From assembly GCA_040437565.1 (NCBI GenBank), contig JBDOQK010000018.1, positions 248,001 through 312,000 of the forward strand: a stretch of 64,000 nucleotides of DNA. Direction: 5' to 3'. Made by a program: the position numbers and the translations under genes. The stretch is from Albugo candida (Eukaryota > Oomycota > Peronosporomycetes > Albuginales). The notes under the pieces were generated by a model. The model saw nothing but the letters and a program-made list of their open reading frames with translations, ran no database searches and was not told the origin of the DNA. Shown here in pieces: positions 35,993 through 47,446 of this stretch; positions within the stretch are counted from its first letter, which is position 1, and each line of letters starts with the position of its first letter.

Positions 35993-37397
35993 TTTGGCGG
36001 ACGATCGCTTTGTCTGATGATTACAGTATCGCCGTATTTCAACCAATCATTTTATATCATCTTGAGAACAAGCTAAAGCACAGTTGGAGCCGTCTTCGAA
36101 AGCGAAGTAGTCTAGTTAGTCGGTGCACTATAGATAGTTGGTGAATTTCTCTTACTTTTATTTGCTTCAATGTGTATCTCCTAACGTATTTTCTGTAGTG
36201 CAAAATTGACATATGCGAGCGTCGCATAGCAGCGGCGACCAGGCAGATTTTAGGCCAATTTTCCGTGTAGGAAGAGATGAAGTATGACAGACGTGTGTAC
36301 AGGTCTATCCCTATAAAGTTCAGCGTGTCGTCACTTTGGATTGAGAAGCAAGCTTATGGCATGATAGCTGATAAAACGAGTCTGAGTGTCGTTAGCGGCT
36401 CAAATAATAGTGTGTTCTGACTTTTCCGCTCAACGTATGTGTGCTCTTTGATCATTCAGGAATGCAGTAGAGCGTTCAAGAGCGAGATAGATTCGCCAGA
36501 GCATTGATGAAGATGTGTGGATGGCATATCGAGGCTCCGTTACACCGTCCACAAAGCATCTACCAAACATCGGAATACCAGCATTGTGGCCACATCCACA
36601 GCGAACTGACTCGGTTCCGATGCTTTATAATGCGCATCAGTGATTCTTTCCGGAGTTTGTTAAAGTTGAAATCATGGTTAATGAAAAGGAGGCTGTACGT
36701 TTTTCCGTCCTGCATCTGCACCAACATTCGACGGTGTTGTCACTTCTGAGTGAGACGCTAACGGGAAGCTGAAACGAGCGAATCCTAAATGCAGAATGTA
36801 GAGGAGCGTCCGGTACTGTTCACAAAGTCGATCGGGTACTGGATATCATAATGTGCCTCAAGACCAACATGGTCGGTTGTATCATGTATAGCGCATTCGA
36901 TGGTTGAGGGAAATTATGCGACAAAATTTGTTAGTTGCAGCAGACTCTCGTTTGAGGACAACGACATCATACAATGCTGTACTCGTTATTCCTACTACAC
37001 CCACGGCCACCCTGGTTCTCCAATTTCGACCTTTTAAGCACGTCCTCGTCCGTACCCTCTTGATGCTAATCCACCGCGAGCTCTCGTACGTCTTCCTATG
37101 ACCGCCTGTCAATCTACAATCATCAAAATTTTAGTGCCCGCAGCTCAAAGCGTCGTAATCTCTTAAGTAAGGCCTTCATTCTAGACGAAGCGCAGGTTTT
37201 GGTAAAAAACAATCCACACGACGCTGAAGTTGACCTTCAGTGATTGCAGCAACGACATGCTGCTTCACAGAGTGTGATACCGGCCAGTCTCTATTCGTCG
37301 TACTTATCCTATTCTCACGACGTTCTTACCCAAATCTAGCTCGACGCAAATCTAGGATTCTCCCGTCATAACTTGCTTCTCCATCCTCATTGAATCC
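35993..37397. other. Divergent intergenic region
   Basis: About 1.4 kb between the starts of DNAAF2 (minus) and the PHYHD1-like gene (plus); it should hold both promoters. CCTCATTGAATCC at about 37385-37397, just before the ATG of the PHYHD1-like gene, resembles the oomycete initiator (TCATT core). This is a visual match only. No gene is supported in the interval. Confidence 0.55.
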
Positions 37398-38294
37398 ATG
37401 CCCTTCTTCTCCACGTCGTCCGCGAAGGGACTGACGCAGTCTCAAATTCATTTCTTCCATAAGAACGGGTACCTTCACCTTTCTAACGAGCTGTCTGTCA
37501 ATACTTGTCGCAGTCTACGACAACGTGCCATGCATCATGTCGAGCAATTCCAGCAAATTGCATCTACGTCGCCGACGAATGAATCGACACAAAATTTGGC
37601 GGATCGTGCTTTTTTGAGTTCGAGTGATCGAATACACTGTTTCTACGAAAAAGAAGCTTTAGATCAAGATGGGAAGCTACTCGTACCCCCACACAACGCG
37701 ATCAGTAAAATCGGGCACAATTTACACAATCTAGACGTCTTATTTCAGCGCATCAGTTACTCCAACCGCGTCCAGGAAATCCTGAAAAGCCTCGAATATC
37801 GCCGCCCTGTAGCCATTCAGTCTATGTTTCTCTTCAAGCAGCCTCACATTGGTGATGCAGTTAATCCGCATCAAGATGGTTCCTTCCTGGCGACCAATCC
37901 GCAATCTGTTATAGGCTTTTGGTGGGCCTTGCAAGATTGCACCGTGGAGAACGGTTGTCTTTGGGGTCTTTCTGGATCACATCGATCTATTCCAATTCAG
38001 CAGCGCTTCCGAAGGACAACCCAATCCGAATTTGAGACAACGGGCAAGATGGTTACTTTTGATTCGCAACGTCCGATATCAGTAACATGCGATGTTCCCA
38101 TTTTAGCAAAAGCTGGTGATGCTGTGCTTTTACACAATGCCTTTGTACACAGCAGCGAGCAGAACAAGTCTGAGCGCTCAAGGCACGCTTTTACCTTGCA
38201 CGTAATCGAAACGAAAGATACAACATATGAAGCGGAAAATTGGTTGCAGCCCGAAAAGGGAATAAATTCTCTGCCAGTAATGTATTCAACGTGA
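37398..38294 (+). CDS. PHYHD1: Phytanoyl-CoA dioxygenase domain protein (PHYHD1-like)
   Basis: Single exon, 298 residues. It belongs to the Fe(II)/2-oxoglutarate oxygenase superfamily (PhyH). Metal ligands are H158 and D160 in VNPHQDGSFLATNP and the distal His at about 251 in LLHNAFVHSSEQNKSERSRH; the Arg near 262 would bind 2-oxoglutarate. Further family blocks are FWWALQDCTVENGCLWGLSG and SHRSIP, and the typical C-terminal ENWLQPEKG. Length and motif order agree with PHYHD1, whose cellular substrate is not established. The start ATG fits the family N-terminus (QIHFFHKNGYLHLSN). It lies about 460 bases upstream of the first mobile element, and its codon content looks like that of neighbouring host genes. 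Confidence 0.93.
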   Translation: MPFFSTSSAKGLTQSQIHFFHKNGYLHLSNELSVNTCRSLRQRAMHHVEQFQQIASTSPTNESTQNLADRAFLSSSDRIHCFYEKEALDQDGKLLVPPHNAISKIGHNLHNLDVLFQRISYSNRVQEILKSLEYRRPVAIQSMFLFKQPHIGDAVNPHQDGSFLATNPQSVIGFWWALQDCTVENGCLWGLSGSHRSIPIQQRFRRTTQSEFETTGKMVTFDSQRPISVTCDVPILAKAGDAVLLHNAFVHSSEQNKSERSRHAFTLHVIETKDTTYEAENWLQPEKGINSLPVMYST

Positions 38295-38755
38295 GCTTTG
38301 GCGTAGCAAGTCATGGTAGATGCTTTGTTGTCAAAATACATTGTCGGGTTGTTCCCGGTTAATCAAATTATATGTATGCATGGTAGAAAAAGCTAGGTCC
38401 CACACAGGCACGTATTCGCATATGCGGTTCAACACTGCTCTCAGGAAATTGTGGCGTAATGGTGAATCGCTCAAATCATCATCCACGCACCATCAAAATT
38501 GATCAGCCTTAATGCCTGCAAAAGACGAAAGAACCTAGCCGTAAAGAGTCATAGCAAACAAGCTCGTGCGGTCTCCTATCATCGCGAGCTACGAAAGTGT
38601 GACGGCGATTGTTCCGCCATTGCTTAGCAAAATATGACATTGAAACCCCAATGCAATGATAGTGTGTGCAGCGCTGATCTAAAGGCGACTGTTGCAAACC
38701 TTCCGGATGTCCTGACTCCGTAGACCGTCATATCGCAACCTCAGTGACATATACC
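38295..38755. other. Spacer before the mobile-element block
   Basis: Between the PHYHD1-like gene and the first LTR. No gene or repeat was recognised. Confidence 0.55.
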
Positions 38756-38959
38756 ATCGGTTGATAATGGCGGTTGAATGGAAACCATTCGGAAATGCAT
38801 CATACTGTACAGTACCCTACCAAAAATTTTGTCGTTTTTTTTCATCCATATTTTTTTAGATCTAACCAAGCGCACTTCAAGCACAATTACACAAGCATCT
38901 TCAGCTCAATGTCTCTCAAACTTTCAATACTTGTTCTAATGCATATGAAGAAGTTTCTC

Positions 38960-40289
38960 CCCAAACATTATTGATATAGATTAAATTTTAGACATTTTAT
39001 TAATATTGGAGTATGGGTTATGCTATCAACGAGTTGATCCGCCATTTGAAGCAAGAACTGCCTGAATTCTGCCTTGGAGGGTGTCGACTAATCTTTGCAA
39101 CGAATTTCCATCTATCTTGGATCAACATCTTGAATTTGATACCACAATTCTTTTTCATTTTTTGCCATGGGAAGCNNNNNNNNNNNNNNNNNNNNNNNNN
39201 NNNNNNNNNNNNNNNNNNNNNNNNNNNNNNNNNNNNNNNNNNNNNNNNNNNNNNNNNNNNNNNNNNNNNNNNNNNGCCATTTGAAGCAAGAACTGCCTGA
39301 ATTCTGCCTTGGAGGGTGTCGACTAATCTTTGCAACGAATTTCCATCTATCTTGGATCAACATCTTGAATTTGATACCACAATTCTTTTTCATTTTTTGC
39401 CATGGGAAGCTTCTGGATCTAATATTTGAGTCTCGCCCACACATGTTCGATTGGGTTCAGGCCTGGGGAATTTGGTGGCCAATTCAGCTTTTCAATGCCT
39501 CTTTCATCCCTCCATTTCTTGAGGGCATTGCTTCGATGAATTGGAGCACTATCTTCCCATTAACACTGGACCATCGAGCTTAGCCCAAAATCTTCCCAAT
39601 TCAATATCATAGACTTGTTCACTAAAGTCAAGTGCTGTCCGCCGATTCCGATCCATGCAGATCAATCGACTCTTCTTTTTTCCTTGAAAGGAACCCCATA
39701 CCATCACTGAGTAGCGCCCTGATTTGAAAGAGGGCGCCAGACAGTCTAGATTGTACCTCTCATAGGCTGTTCTCCAGACAAGGACCTAGGGGTAATTCTT
39801 GCCGATTTCAAAGCTGGCTTCAGGTGTCCAGCAGACCGAATTCCAGAACGGCATAGTTGCATTTTTGTGTTTCCGTGCAAATTACAGTCGACAGGCAATA
39901 TGCTTTGCACTTAAAACTGGCCTCCTGGGCCCTACGCGAGAAAATAATCCAGTTTCATGAAGTCACCTTTTTGTTATTGACGGGCTGACTTGGACAGTCA
40001 TTTGTTGGTCATGTCTTGAAGGGTTGCCCGCCGATCTTCCTTGACTTTGCGAGCCAAGTGCCTAACATCCCTTTCACCAAGTTTTTTTGGTCGTCCTTGG
40101 CTTTTCCTGGGAGTAACAATGGAGTCATTGTGGCTGCGCTTCACGATGCGCTATACTTGTCTTTGGCTGATTCCGAAATGAGCTGCAATCAAGGGAGTTT
40201 TCTGACCAGCCGACTTCATTCCGACCAGACTGCTGCTACACTGTATCTTCAATCGATAAGGTTTTAGTTTTCAGAGTTTGAGTGGCCAT
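38960..40289 (-). pseudogene. Tc1/mariner transposase relic
   Basis: The minus-strand reading starts at MATQTLKTKTLSIED (40289) and runs through a helix-turn-helix region (TPLIAAHFGISQRQV, then GRPKKLGERDVRHLARK). It continues with the catalytic core RYSVMVWGSFQGKKKSRLIC and the C-terminal motif PPNSPGLNPIEHVWARLKY, in which the catalytic Glu of NPIE remains. SPDLNPIE of the family has become SPGLNPIE. Several in-frame stops and frame changes (for example a TAG after ISQRQV, and stops near 39560-39590 and 39415) make it non-functional. The gap at 39176-39275 lies in the 3' third. Confidence 0.85.
39176..39275. other. Scaffold gap with duplicated flanks
   Basis: Run of 100 N. 39041-39175 is repeated exactly at 39276-39410 (135 bases), an unmerged contig overlap inside the Tc1/mariner copy. 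Confidence 0.9.
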
Positions 40290-42290
40290 AGTTGTAATTT
40301 TGGGAAGTGAGACAAGTGTAGGGGAAGGGAGCGCGTCGTCAATTAGAACTTCAAATATAAAAAACGACAGTCTTTTTGGTAGGCTACTGTACATCGGTGT
40401 ATTATGGACAGTAGGGTACAAGTAGATGTGTGGAACACGTCAGTCTAAAACATTTGACAATTAAGCAATAGCTGTGGGTGACCAGTTTACCAAGGCTTAG
40501 ATCAACTAGGATAGTGAAATAAATATGGACCTTTGCTCGATAATATAATGTGTTAATTTAGCTTTACATTGCTAGGTAGTGTTTCTGGATTATTCCAGCC
40601 CTCTTGACCAAGAGCCTCGGGTAGTCTAATCCGGAGTCCACCAGAAAGAACTTTGATATACAGCTTTGAAGACATGTACCAAGCAACAGGGAGAGATAGG
40701 AGGCTTTTAAGTCAGGAACTCGATAATCGAGAAGAAATCTTCATGTCGGAAGTTCCGATATCCATTTTACGGGCGATATAGATCCAAGGATGACGAACAC
40801 GGAACGCGTACTCCTAGTGGAATGGAAAATAGCGAGAAAGAAGCCAGTTGGGAAGACTGGTAAATAGAACGATGGAGTCAATACCATTTCAATCGGACAT
40901 TCCGCTGTTTTCGATGTATTGGAAGAACTTGGTGGGCTGAGTTTTCAATGTGGACTCAAAGGAGGATGTAACGGAGGAGATGCTTACGAAGTGTGAACAA
41001 ATAATGCGAGTCTGGTGCTAGCGCTGGAGCAATCCGTCAAGTCTTTGCAAATTTGAAAATCGATTTGGATGTGCCCGATACCTATTCTCGATGCTTGAGA
41101 GAATTCAAGAATTCAAGTACAGGTCTAAACGAGCTGGCTTACTGGGATATTTTAAGAAGAGCGCAAAAAACGATGAAAATTGCTCGTTAACGCGGTTAGA
41201 CCTATAAATCTTCAGTTCCGAATCCATTAATTGAAGTCGGTGGCACGCGGTCAGATCCGAAGATGCTATATGAAGTTTGACAAAACAAGAACCACAATTC
41301 AATCAATGTTATTTGGCAAGAAAATCTCTCAAGACTGCAATTAGAGACCTCAAACTGAATGCTGAAAAAGTAAAGTAAAATGTCCAGTGGAGAAGTCGAA
41401 AATCAAAGAATTAAAGATCAGTCACATGCACACATGCCTTGTTCCAAAAACAAAAATCAAAAATAGCGATGCGGCTTATGCGGTAAATAAGCCAATGGAA
41501 ACCGAAACAGGGCTGCTCGAAGTGTGGTCAAGATGACTGGCTGAGTAAATGTACGAGCCTAACCGTAGCTACTAAAGTAAATGCGTAGAAGTTACGACGT
41601 TTGAGTCCTATGAAGCAAAAAACTTGATGGTTTTATTTGAAACGGACAGTGGAAAAGCTATCATTATTCCTGCTTATCTAGATAATGGAGCAGATGATAC
41701 CGTTATCCCTGAAAGTTTGATCAAAACGTTGCTCTATGCCGGGATGGAGCTCCATGTGAAGAGCATTTGGTCAAGGTAGTACCGTATGGGAAGCGTAGAA
41801 GTCCTTTTGAGACTGTTACCAAAAGGTGAATATGCAGTTTGGTCTGGAAAATCCAGTTGGTCCAGTAACGTTCGCGGATACTGATTGTTATATTGTTCAA
41901 GAAGCCGCGGGGGAAATACATATTGGAAAATCTTTGTTATTTGCGCTTGATATAGACGTCGAAGAAGAGCTTCTTTATTTTGGGGAGAGAGTTGAGGGGG
42001 ATGGTGGACTTATGGAAGTTGACGAGTGCTTAGGCAGAGGACCTCAAGACTGTGGAAGAATCGATATACGGATGGTAATTGCCTCAACTAATAATGGTGT
42101 AGTGAAAGAACATCGGGAGACGTTAGTTCATTTCTTTCGAATTTCCAATGTTTTTTTGCGTCAGAACTATTCTCTTTAACTGCTGCTGAGGCTGAGCCAT
42201 TGTCGTTACAGCGCGTGAAAAGTGCACAACCGGTTCGTAAAACATTCAGAACGTATGCGCCCCTGATGATTTAAGTGACGAAGGAACTAT

Positions 42291-42433
42291 TGGAAATTGA
42301 ATGACGTTGAAGTTTGTGTAAACGGCCATTCAAGAAGATTTCATTTTTCAGTTTAATGCGTGCCGTCTTCTATATCTATCGGGAAGCATATACATACGAG
42401 CACTTAGGGTTTGGGGAGATTGGCGATTATGTA
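42291..42433 (+). repeat. Left LTR of the Copia element
   Basis: Aligns with 47304-47446: TGGAAATTGAATGACGTTGA against TGGAAATCGAATGACGTTGA, then GATTTCATTT, ATGCGTGCCGTCTT and CATACGAGCACTT. The 3' limit is uncertain; it may extend to about 42468. Confidence 0.75.
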
Positions 42434-43994
42434 GTATGTTCATACAATATTTTAATATAAACAACAGGTTATGAGCCCAACAAGCTCGAACGATGGATAC
42501 ACTGTCGTTCGAAGTCAATTGTCATCGCAGGTGCGCGCGGAGGCGTGGACGATTTGATGTGGTAAAAGAACATGAAGAGAAGATTGCGTAAGTTGCCACA
42601 GGAAACGGAAATGATTTCTTCAGGGTAGTCAAGGGTTATGGCGAACAGAAGAAAATGATTAAGCTCATGCATTGCTTGATGGGGCGATTGGATCGATTGG
42701 AAGGATCCCATAAAATAATTCAAGGACAGCTTTCTGGATGGGACCGGGTGAAAAAGATTGTGGGTGATATTAACATGTCACTAACGGAAGATTTATTCGC
42801 GTCGGGAATGGGGCGTAAACCACGAATGCATATCGTTACATCCGGTTGGTCGAATCCATCGGCCAAGGCGGAACAATCAGAAGAGCCCCTGAGGTATAAT
42901 AGACACCGGCAACCTGGTCATGGTTTACCGCCGTCGCAAGTGGACCAGATCTAAGCCACGGATATGAAGTATAACCAGGGTGGTACCTAAAATGTATCCT
43001 CAGCATGTAAATGATGCTCGAAGACCGGTACAACAATGTAGAAGTTTGTGCAGTACCCTGACGCATAAAGAGCTTGTAGTTCGTATGTTTGATGGAGAGG
43101 AATTGCACGAAGGACTTGGCTCTGGGTGGGTTTTTGTATTGGGGACGTCGTTTTGATAGACAGGTAAATTCGGCCCAGTCATCGTGTAGCTTTTTATGGC
43201 GGAATACGTCAAAGTAAACATTCTCGGTCATTACATCCAAGGCATGGCTGAACGTTACTACTGTAAACAGCTGGAAAATTGATGGAACCAATTGCCGACT
43301 CTTCATTATGCGATGGAAAAGTACTTGAGGCTTATAATACCCATATCACTCCGGCTCAGTCGATGCGATTGTTTACGGGGCATAAGGATCCAAAGAAAAC
43401 ATGGAATGGACATTTCTATCACCCTGGCGAAAGTGTAGGAAGGTGCCGTGGAATATCTGGTCCTCAACAACATCGTGCAATACGCGTCAGAAGACATGAG
43501 GGTCGTCATGATGGCGAAGGTTGAAAGCCACCGAACAGATTAGTTCCCAGCAGGCTGATGAATTGGCCAATTTTGCCCAAATTTGGGATTCCGTAACGTA
43601 GAAACAACTGTCGGGAGACGTGGCGAATATCTCTCGAGAACCGAGATTTCGAGAGACTCGAAGGTGTATCAAATATGGTGAGACTGGATATTTGAGTGAT
43701 GTGTCCTTATCGAATCGTGCAGGTCTCAAAATGTGCCGCTAACTTTATGCTGGCGATCGCAGCACATGAATTGGCGGAAATGATTACTGGATATTGGAAG
43801 CGGATCAAATCGTCCCTAATGCAGAGATGAGTCGTGGTTAGAAAGATGTCGAAGAAGCCAAAGGTGTCTGTATCCAGCCCAACGGAGACGAGTAGACGAT
43901 CAGCAAAGTGGGCAACGCAACACTGCGGGTCTCTACGGATGGCATGGTTCAGACTGTGCAACTTACCGAAGCGTATTTTGCGGTCAGACTTGAT

Positions 43995-44094
43995 NNNNNN
44001 NNNNNNNNNNNNNNNNNNNNNNNNNNNNNNNNNNNNNNNNNNNNNNNNNNNNNNNNNNNNNNNNNNNNNNNNNNNNNNNNNNNNNNNNNNNNNN
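43995..44094. other. Scaffold gap with duplicated flanks
   Basis: Run of 100 N inside the Copia element. 43649-43994 is repeated exactly at 44095-44440 (346 bases), the longest unmerged overlap in the window. Confidence 0.9.
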
Positions 44095-47000
44095 TCGAGA
44101 GACTCGAAGGTGTATCAAATATGGTGAGACTGGATATTTGAGTGATGTGTCCTTATCGAATCGTGCAGGTCTCAAAATGTGCCGCTAACTTTATGCTGGC
44201 GATCGCAGCACATGAATTGGCGGAAATGATTACTGGATATTGGAAGCGGATCAAATCGTCCCTAATGCAGAGATGAGTCGTGGTTAGAAAGATGTCGAAG
44301 AAGCCAAAGGTGTCTGTATCCAGCCCAACGGAGACGAGTAGACGATCAGCAAAGTGGGCAACGCAACACTGCGGGTCTCTACGGATGGCATGGTTCAGAC
44401 TGTGCAACTTACCGAAGCGTATTTTGCGGTCAGACTTGATTACGGTTCGATATCGTATGACAAATCAGATTCCAAAAGCCTAGGTGCTCGGTCGCCGTGG
44501 CGCTCAGCGTGTACTGGATAGAAAAGTTTGGTCTTAGACGTGGACTTATCCAAAAGTGCTAATTATCAAAGCTTGAGTTCTTCGTACATAGCAGCCATAT
44601 CGATACGTAAGTTCGGCGGCACTTGCGGACAACGCCGAGCTAAACGAAGACACTCCCACATACCACAACAGGGTGACTTATATGCTTTTCATTGGAGTTT
44701 GGGGGGCACCCTAATTATGGTGCCGTGGAAAGATTGGGTCGGACTACAGCTTCGGGTATCATCCTGACCGATCGAGCGCGTGTCAATTGTTCGACATGCG
44801 CACAAGGCAAGAAGAGAAAGAATATACAATCAACTCATAATACTGGGGTGAACTCTCCTATTGACCGGATTGGTGAAGTTATTTGCTCGGATCTCAATCT
44901 CAAAGGTCCCATGACGCCAAGGGGCGGGCTCGCAATCGCCACATGAATGATTTTGTAGCTCACAAGAGTAATTCGTGGAAGTGTTTCTCGCCCACACCAA
45001 AATTAAAGCGACTAAATCATTTCAGGAGTTTTGGTATATTTCTAGAAGCGTTTTGGTTGTCGAATTCACGTCTTGCGTAAAGACTCTGGTGGTGAAGGCG
45101 CTAAAGCAATCCAATAACGGTAAGGCGGAGCGTATACACCGTATCATTATGGATATGGCGCGGTGTATGCTTTTTGCCAGCGGTGTGCCATTTAATGTTT
45201 TGGAGGATGCGGCTCAATACGTTGTATACGTGTTGAATCGTTCGCCTCCGAATGCCAATGCCGGTAAAATATCCCCAATCGAGATACTTACGAATGTGAT
45301 ACCAGCACTGAGTGAGATTGTGGTTTTTGTTTCTCCATTTCCTCTTTAGAGATCCGAAGAAGAACAATTTTGCGAAGCGTGTACAACGTTATATTATCAT
45401 GATGGCAATAAAGGATGTCAAGTATTTTTAAGAATCGCACCGTAATTACAACACACCATACACGAGACATCTAGACTCTCGACAAGAGAAGAATGACTTA
45501 TTGATGCGTCCCTTCGCTGTTACTAAGATGCGAATGCGGAAGAGATTGCGTGCCATGAGAATAAATACAAACACATCGATCACTCGCAGGCACTCGACCA
45601 AGCCAGTATGGACAAGGGAGTGTCCAATGACAAGATCGATACATAATGACTCAGTGGCACACAAGACGTATCACTAGCGACGGAGACTGGCCCTGGAGTG
45701 GTGAGAAGCGTGAAATATGCGTACCTGTCAACTAACTTATCGCGAGGCAATTCAGAGCTTGAACAAGTCCAAATGGGAAGTGAAGATGCTAAGACATCAA
45801 AGCTTCGGAAAGCAACCAAGTGTGAAAAATGGCGGTGGCACCATTTGATGAAAATTGCCTACTTTAAAAGAGTTGTAAAAGACGAAACGTGGCGCAGATG
45901 GAAATTTGAAGCGATTCAGAGCTCGTTTGGTCGCGTGTGGAAATGAAAAAGTGTTTGGTCGTGACCACAACGTTTCTTCCGCAGCTGTGAATGGATATGG
46001 AAAGCGTAAAATCAATATTGGCTTTGACGAATGGCGGGTCCCGATACAGCATGAAGATGTAACCAGCGCATATGTCAAAGATGACAAGGAATTGGAGCTA
46101 TGAATCCCACAAGCAATGGACGGGGACACGACACACTTAGGTCATATGAAGTCGAAAGAAAGGAAGAGCTGTCTCTAGAATTGAAGGAAACGCTGTACGG
46201 TTTGAAACAAGCAGGAAGACTTCGATAAGAATTGCTGCATAAGAAATTAGTGTCTCTAAGATTTCCGCAGTGTCTAGACGACATGTGTGTTAACTGGAAG
46301 CGAGATAGTACACGTTTTATCATTGTGAGGCTTACGTTAACGACCTTCGGGTAACGGCTACTAAACTTTTGCAGATCGATAAGTCTTCTAGTGATTTGAA
46401 GATTTCTCTATGAAGCAGTTGGGTATTGCGCATGAAATTTTCGGAATGCGAATCAAATGAAGTGGGTTACAACATTTGAAGATTTTGGATACGCTCAAGG
46501 AATTGGGTCTGGAAAATGCCCATAGAAACCGATTCCGATAGTCGACACCACTAATGATGTGGTCGAAAAGATGTCATGCTTCCGATTTGTACCACACAGA
46601 ATGAAGTTTCTGTGCGTATATTTCAATCCCTGGTAGAAAAGTTGCTATGGATATCGCGATTCACCCGCACTGATCTTTCATGTGCGGTACATCGGGCGAC
46701 AAGACATGCGCATTGTCGAACTAAAAGTGATTAGAAATTTGCCAATAAAATATCCAGGTACCTCCAAGGGTCGAAGGACCTTAGTCTACGAATGAAAAGA
46801 CATGGCGATCTGAATATGCCACTCAAGTCGTTGGGTTATTATAGTGATGCAGACTTTGCTGACCGTAAATCCGTCACCGAGGGATATATCGAAATGGCGT
46901 GTTTGCGAGCTGTATGGTTTACTCGCAAACAAAAAAGGGTTTCGCTCTCTACCCTGGAAGCAGAATTCACTGCGGCGTCGGTCGTGGTTGCAGAGATAAT

Positions 47001-47303
47001 TGGCATCAGAGAATTGCTGGGATAGATGAAGATAGATTGGGTTATGCTGATATCACTCAAGGTCAATAATCAGATAGGACTAATGCAATTTTGCCGGAGA
47101 ATCTTCTTCAAAAGAAAAACACATTGACGTTAGAACAAAGCTTCTGGGCTCGTACGCCAAATATGAGATTCTCACGACCAAATGTTGTGAAGGTTCTCGA
47201 ATGCCAGACTCTTGTCGGTTTACAACAAAACTAGTGAGCCATGCCATGGCGGAATGTGCACTTGAATAAATCAGAACCGAAAAAATGCACGATGGAGACG
47301 TGT

Positions 47304-47446
47304 TGGAAATCGAATGACGTTGAAGTTTGTGTACACGTACACTGGACAAGATTTCATTTATTGATTTGATGCGTGCCGTCTTATCTACCTATCGACAAGC
47401 ATATTCATACGAGCACTTGAGGTTTGGAAATATTGGTGGCTATATC
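47304..47446 (+). repeat. Right LTR of the Copia element
   Basis: Partner of 42291-42433. It is followed directly by gypsy sequence (CTCAAGATAGGACTCCTG and the RT region). Confidence 0.75.

Larger units (their letters stand above)
38810..40389 (-). mobile_element. Tc1/mariner DNA transposon inserted in the gypsy LTR
   Basis: Terminal inverted repeats: CAGTACCCTACCAAAAA at the left (from 38810) and the complement of CAGTAGCCTACCAAAAA at the right (ending 40389). Similarity continues into a T-rich stretch containing GTCGTTTTTT. TA flanks both ends (38808-38809 and 40390-40391), the target duplication expected for Tc1/mariner. After removing the 100-N gap and a 135-base duplicated flank, the element is about 1345 bases, the usual length. 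It sits inside an LTR whose sequence continues on both sides, so it inserted later than the gypsy element. Confidence 0.9.
38756..40645 (+). repeat. 5' LTR of gypsy copy 1, split by a Tc1/mariner element
   Basis: The LTR halves are 38756-38809 and 40390-40645. Together they align with the LTR at 61780-62077 and with the reverse complement of 49117-49422: GATAATGGCGG near the start, GTACAAGTAGATGTGTGG in the middle, GTAGTCTAATCCGGAG near the end. The start and end are placed by alignment with the copies that have clear TG/CA ends, so they are accurate to a few bases. Confidence 0.75.
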
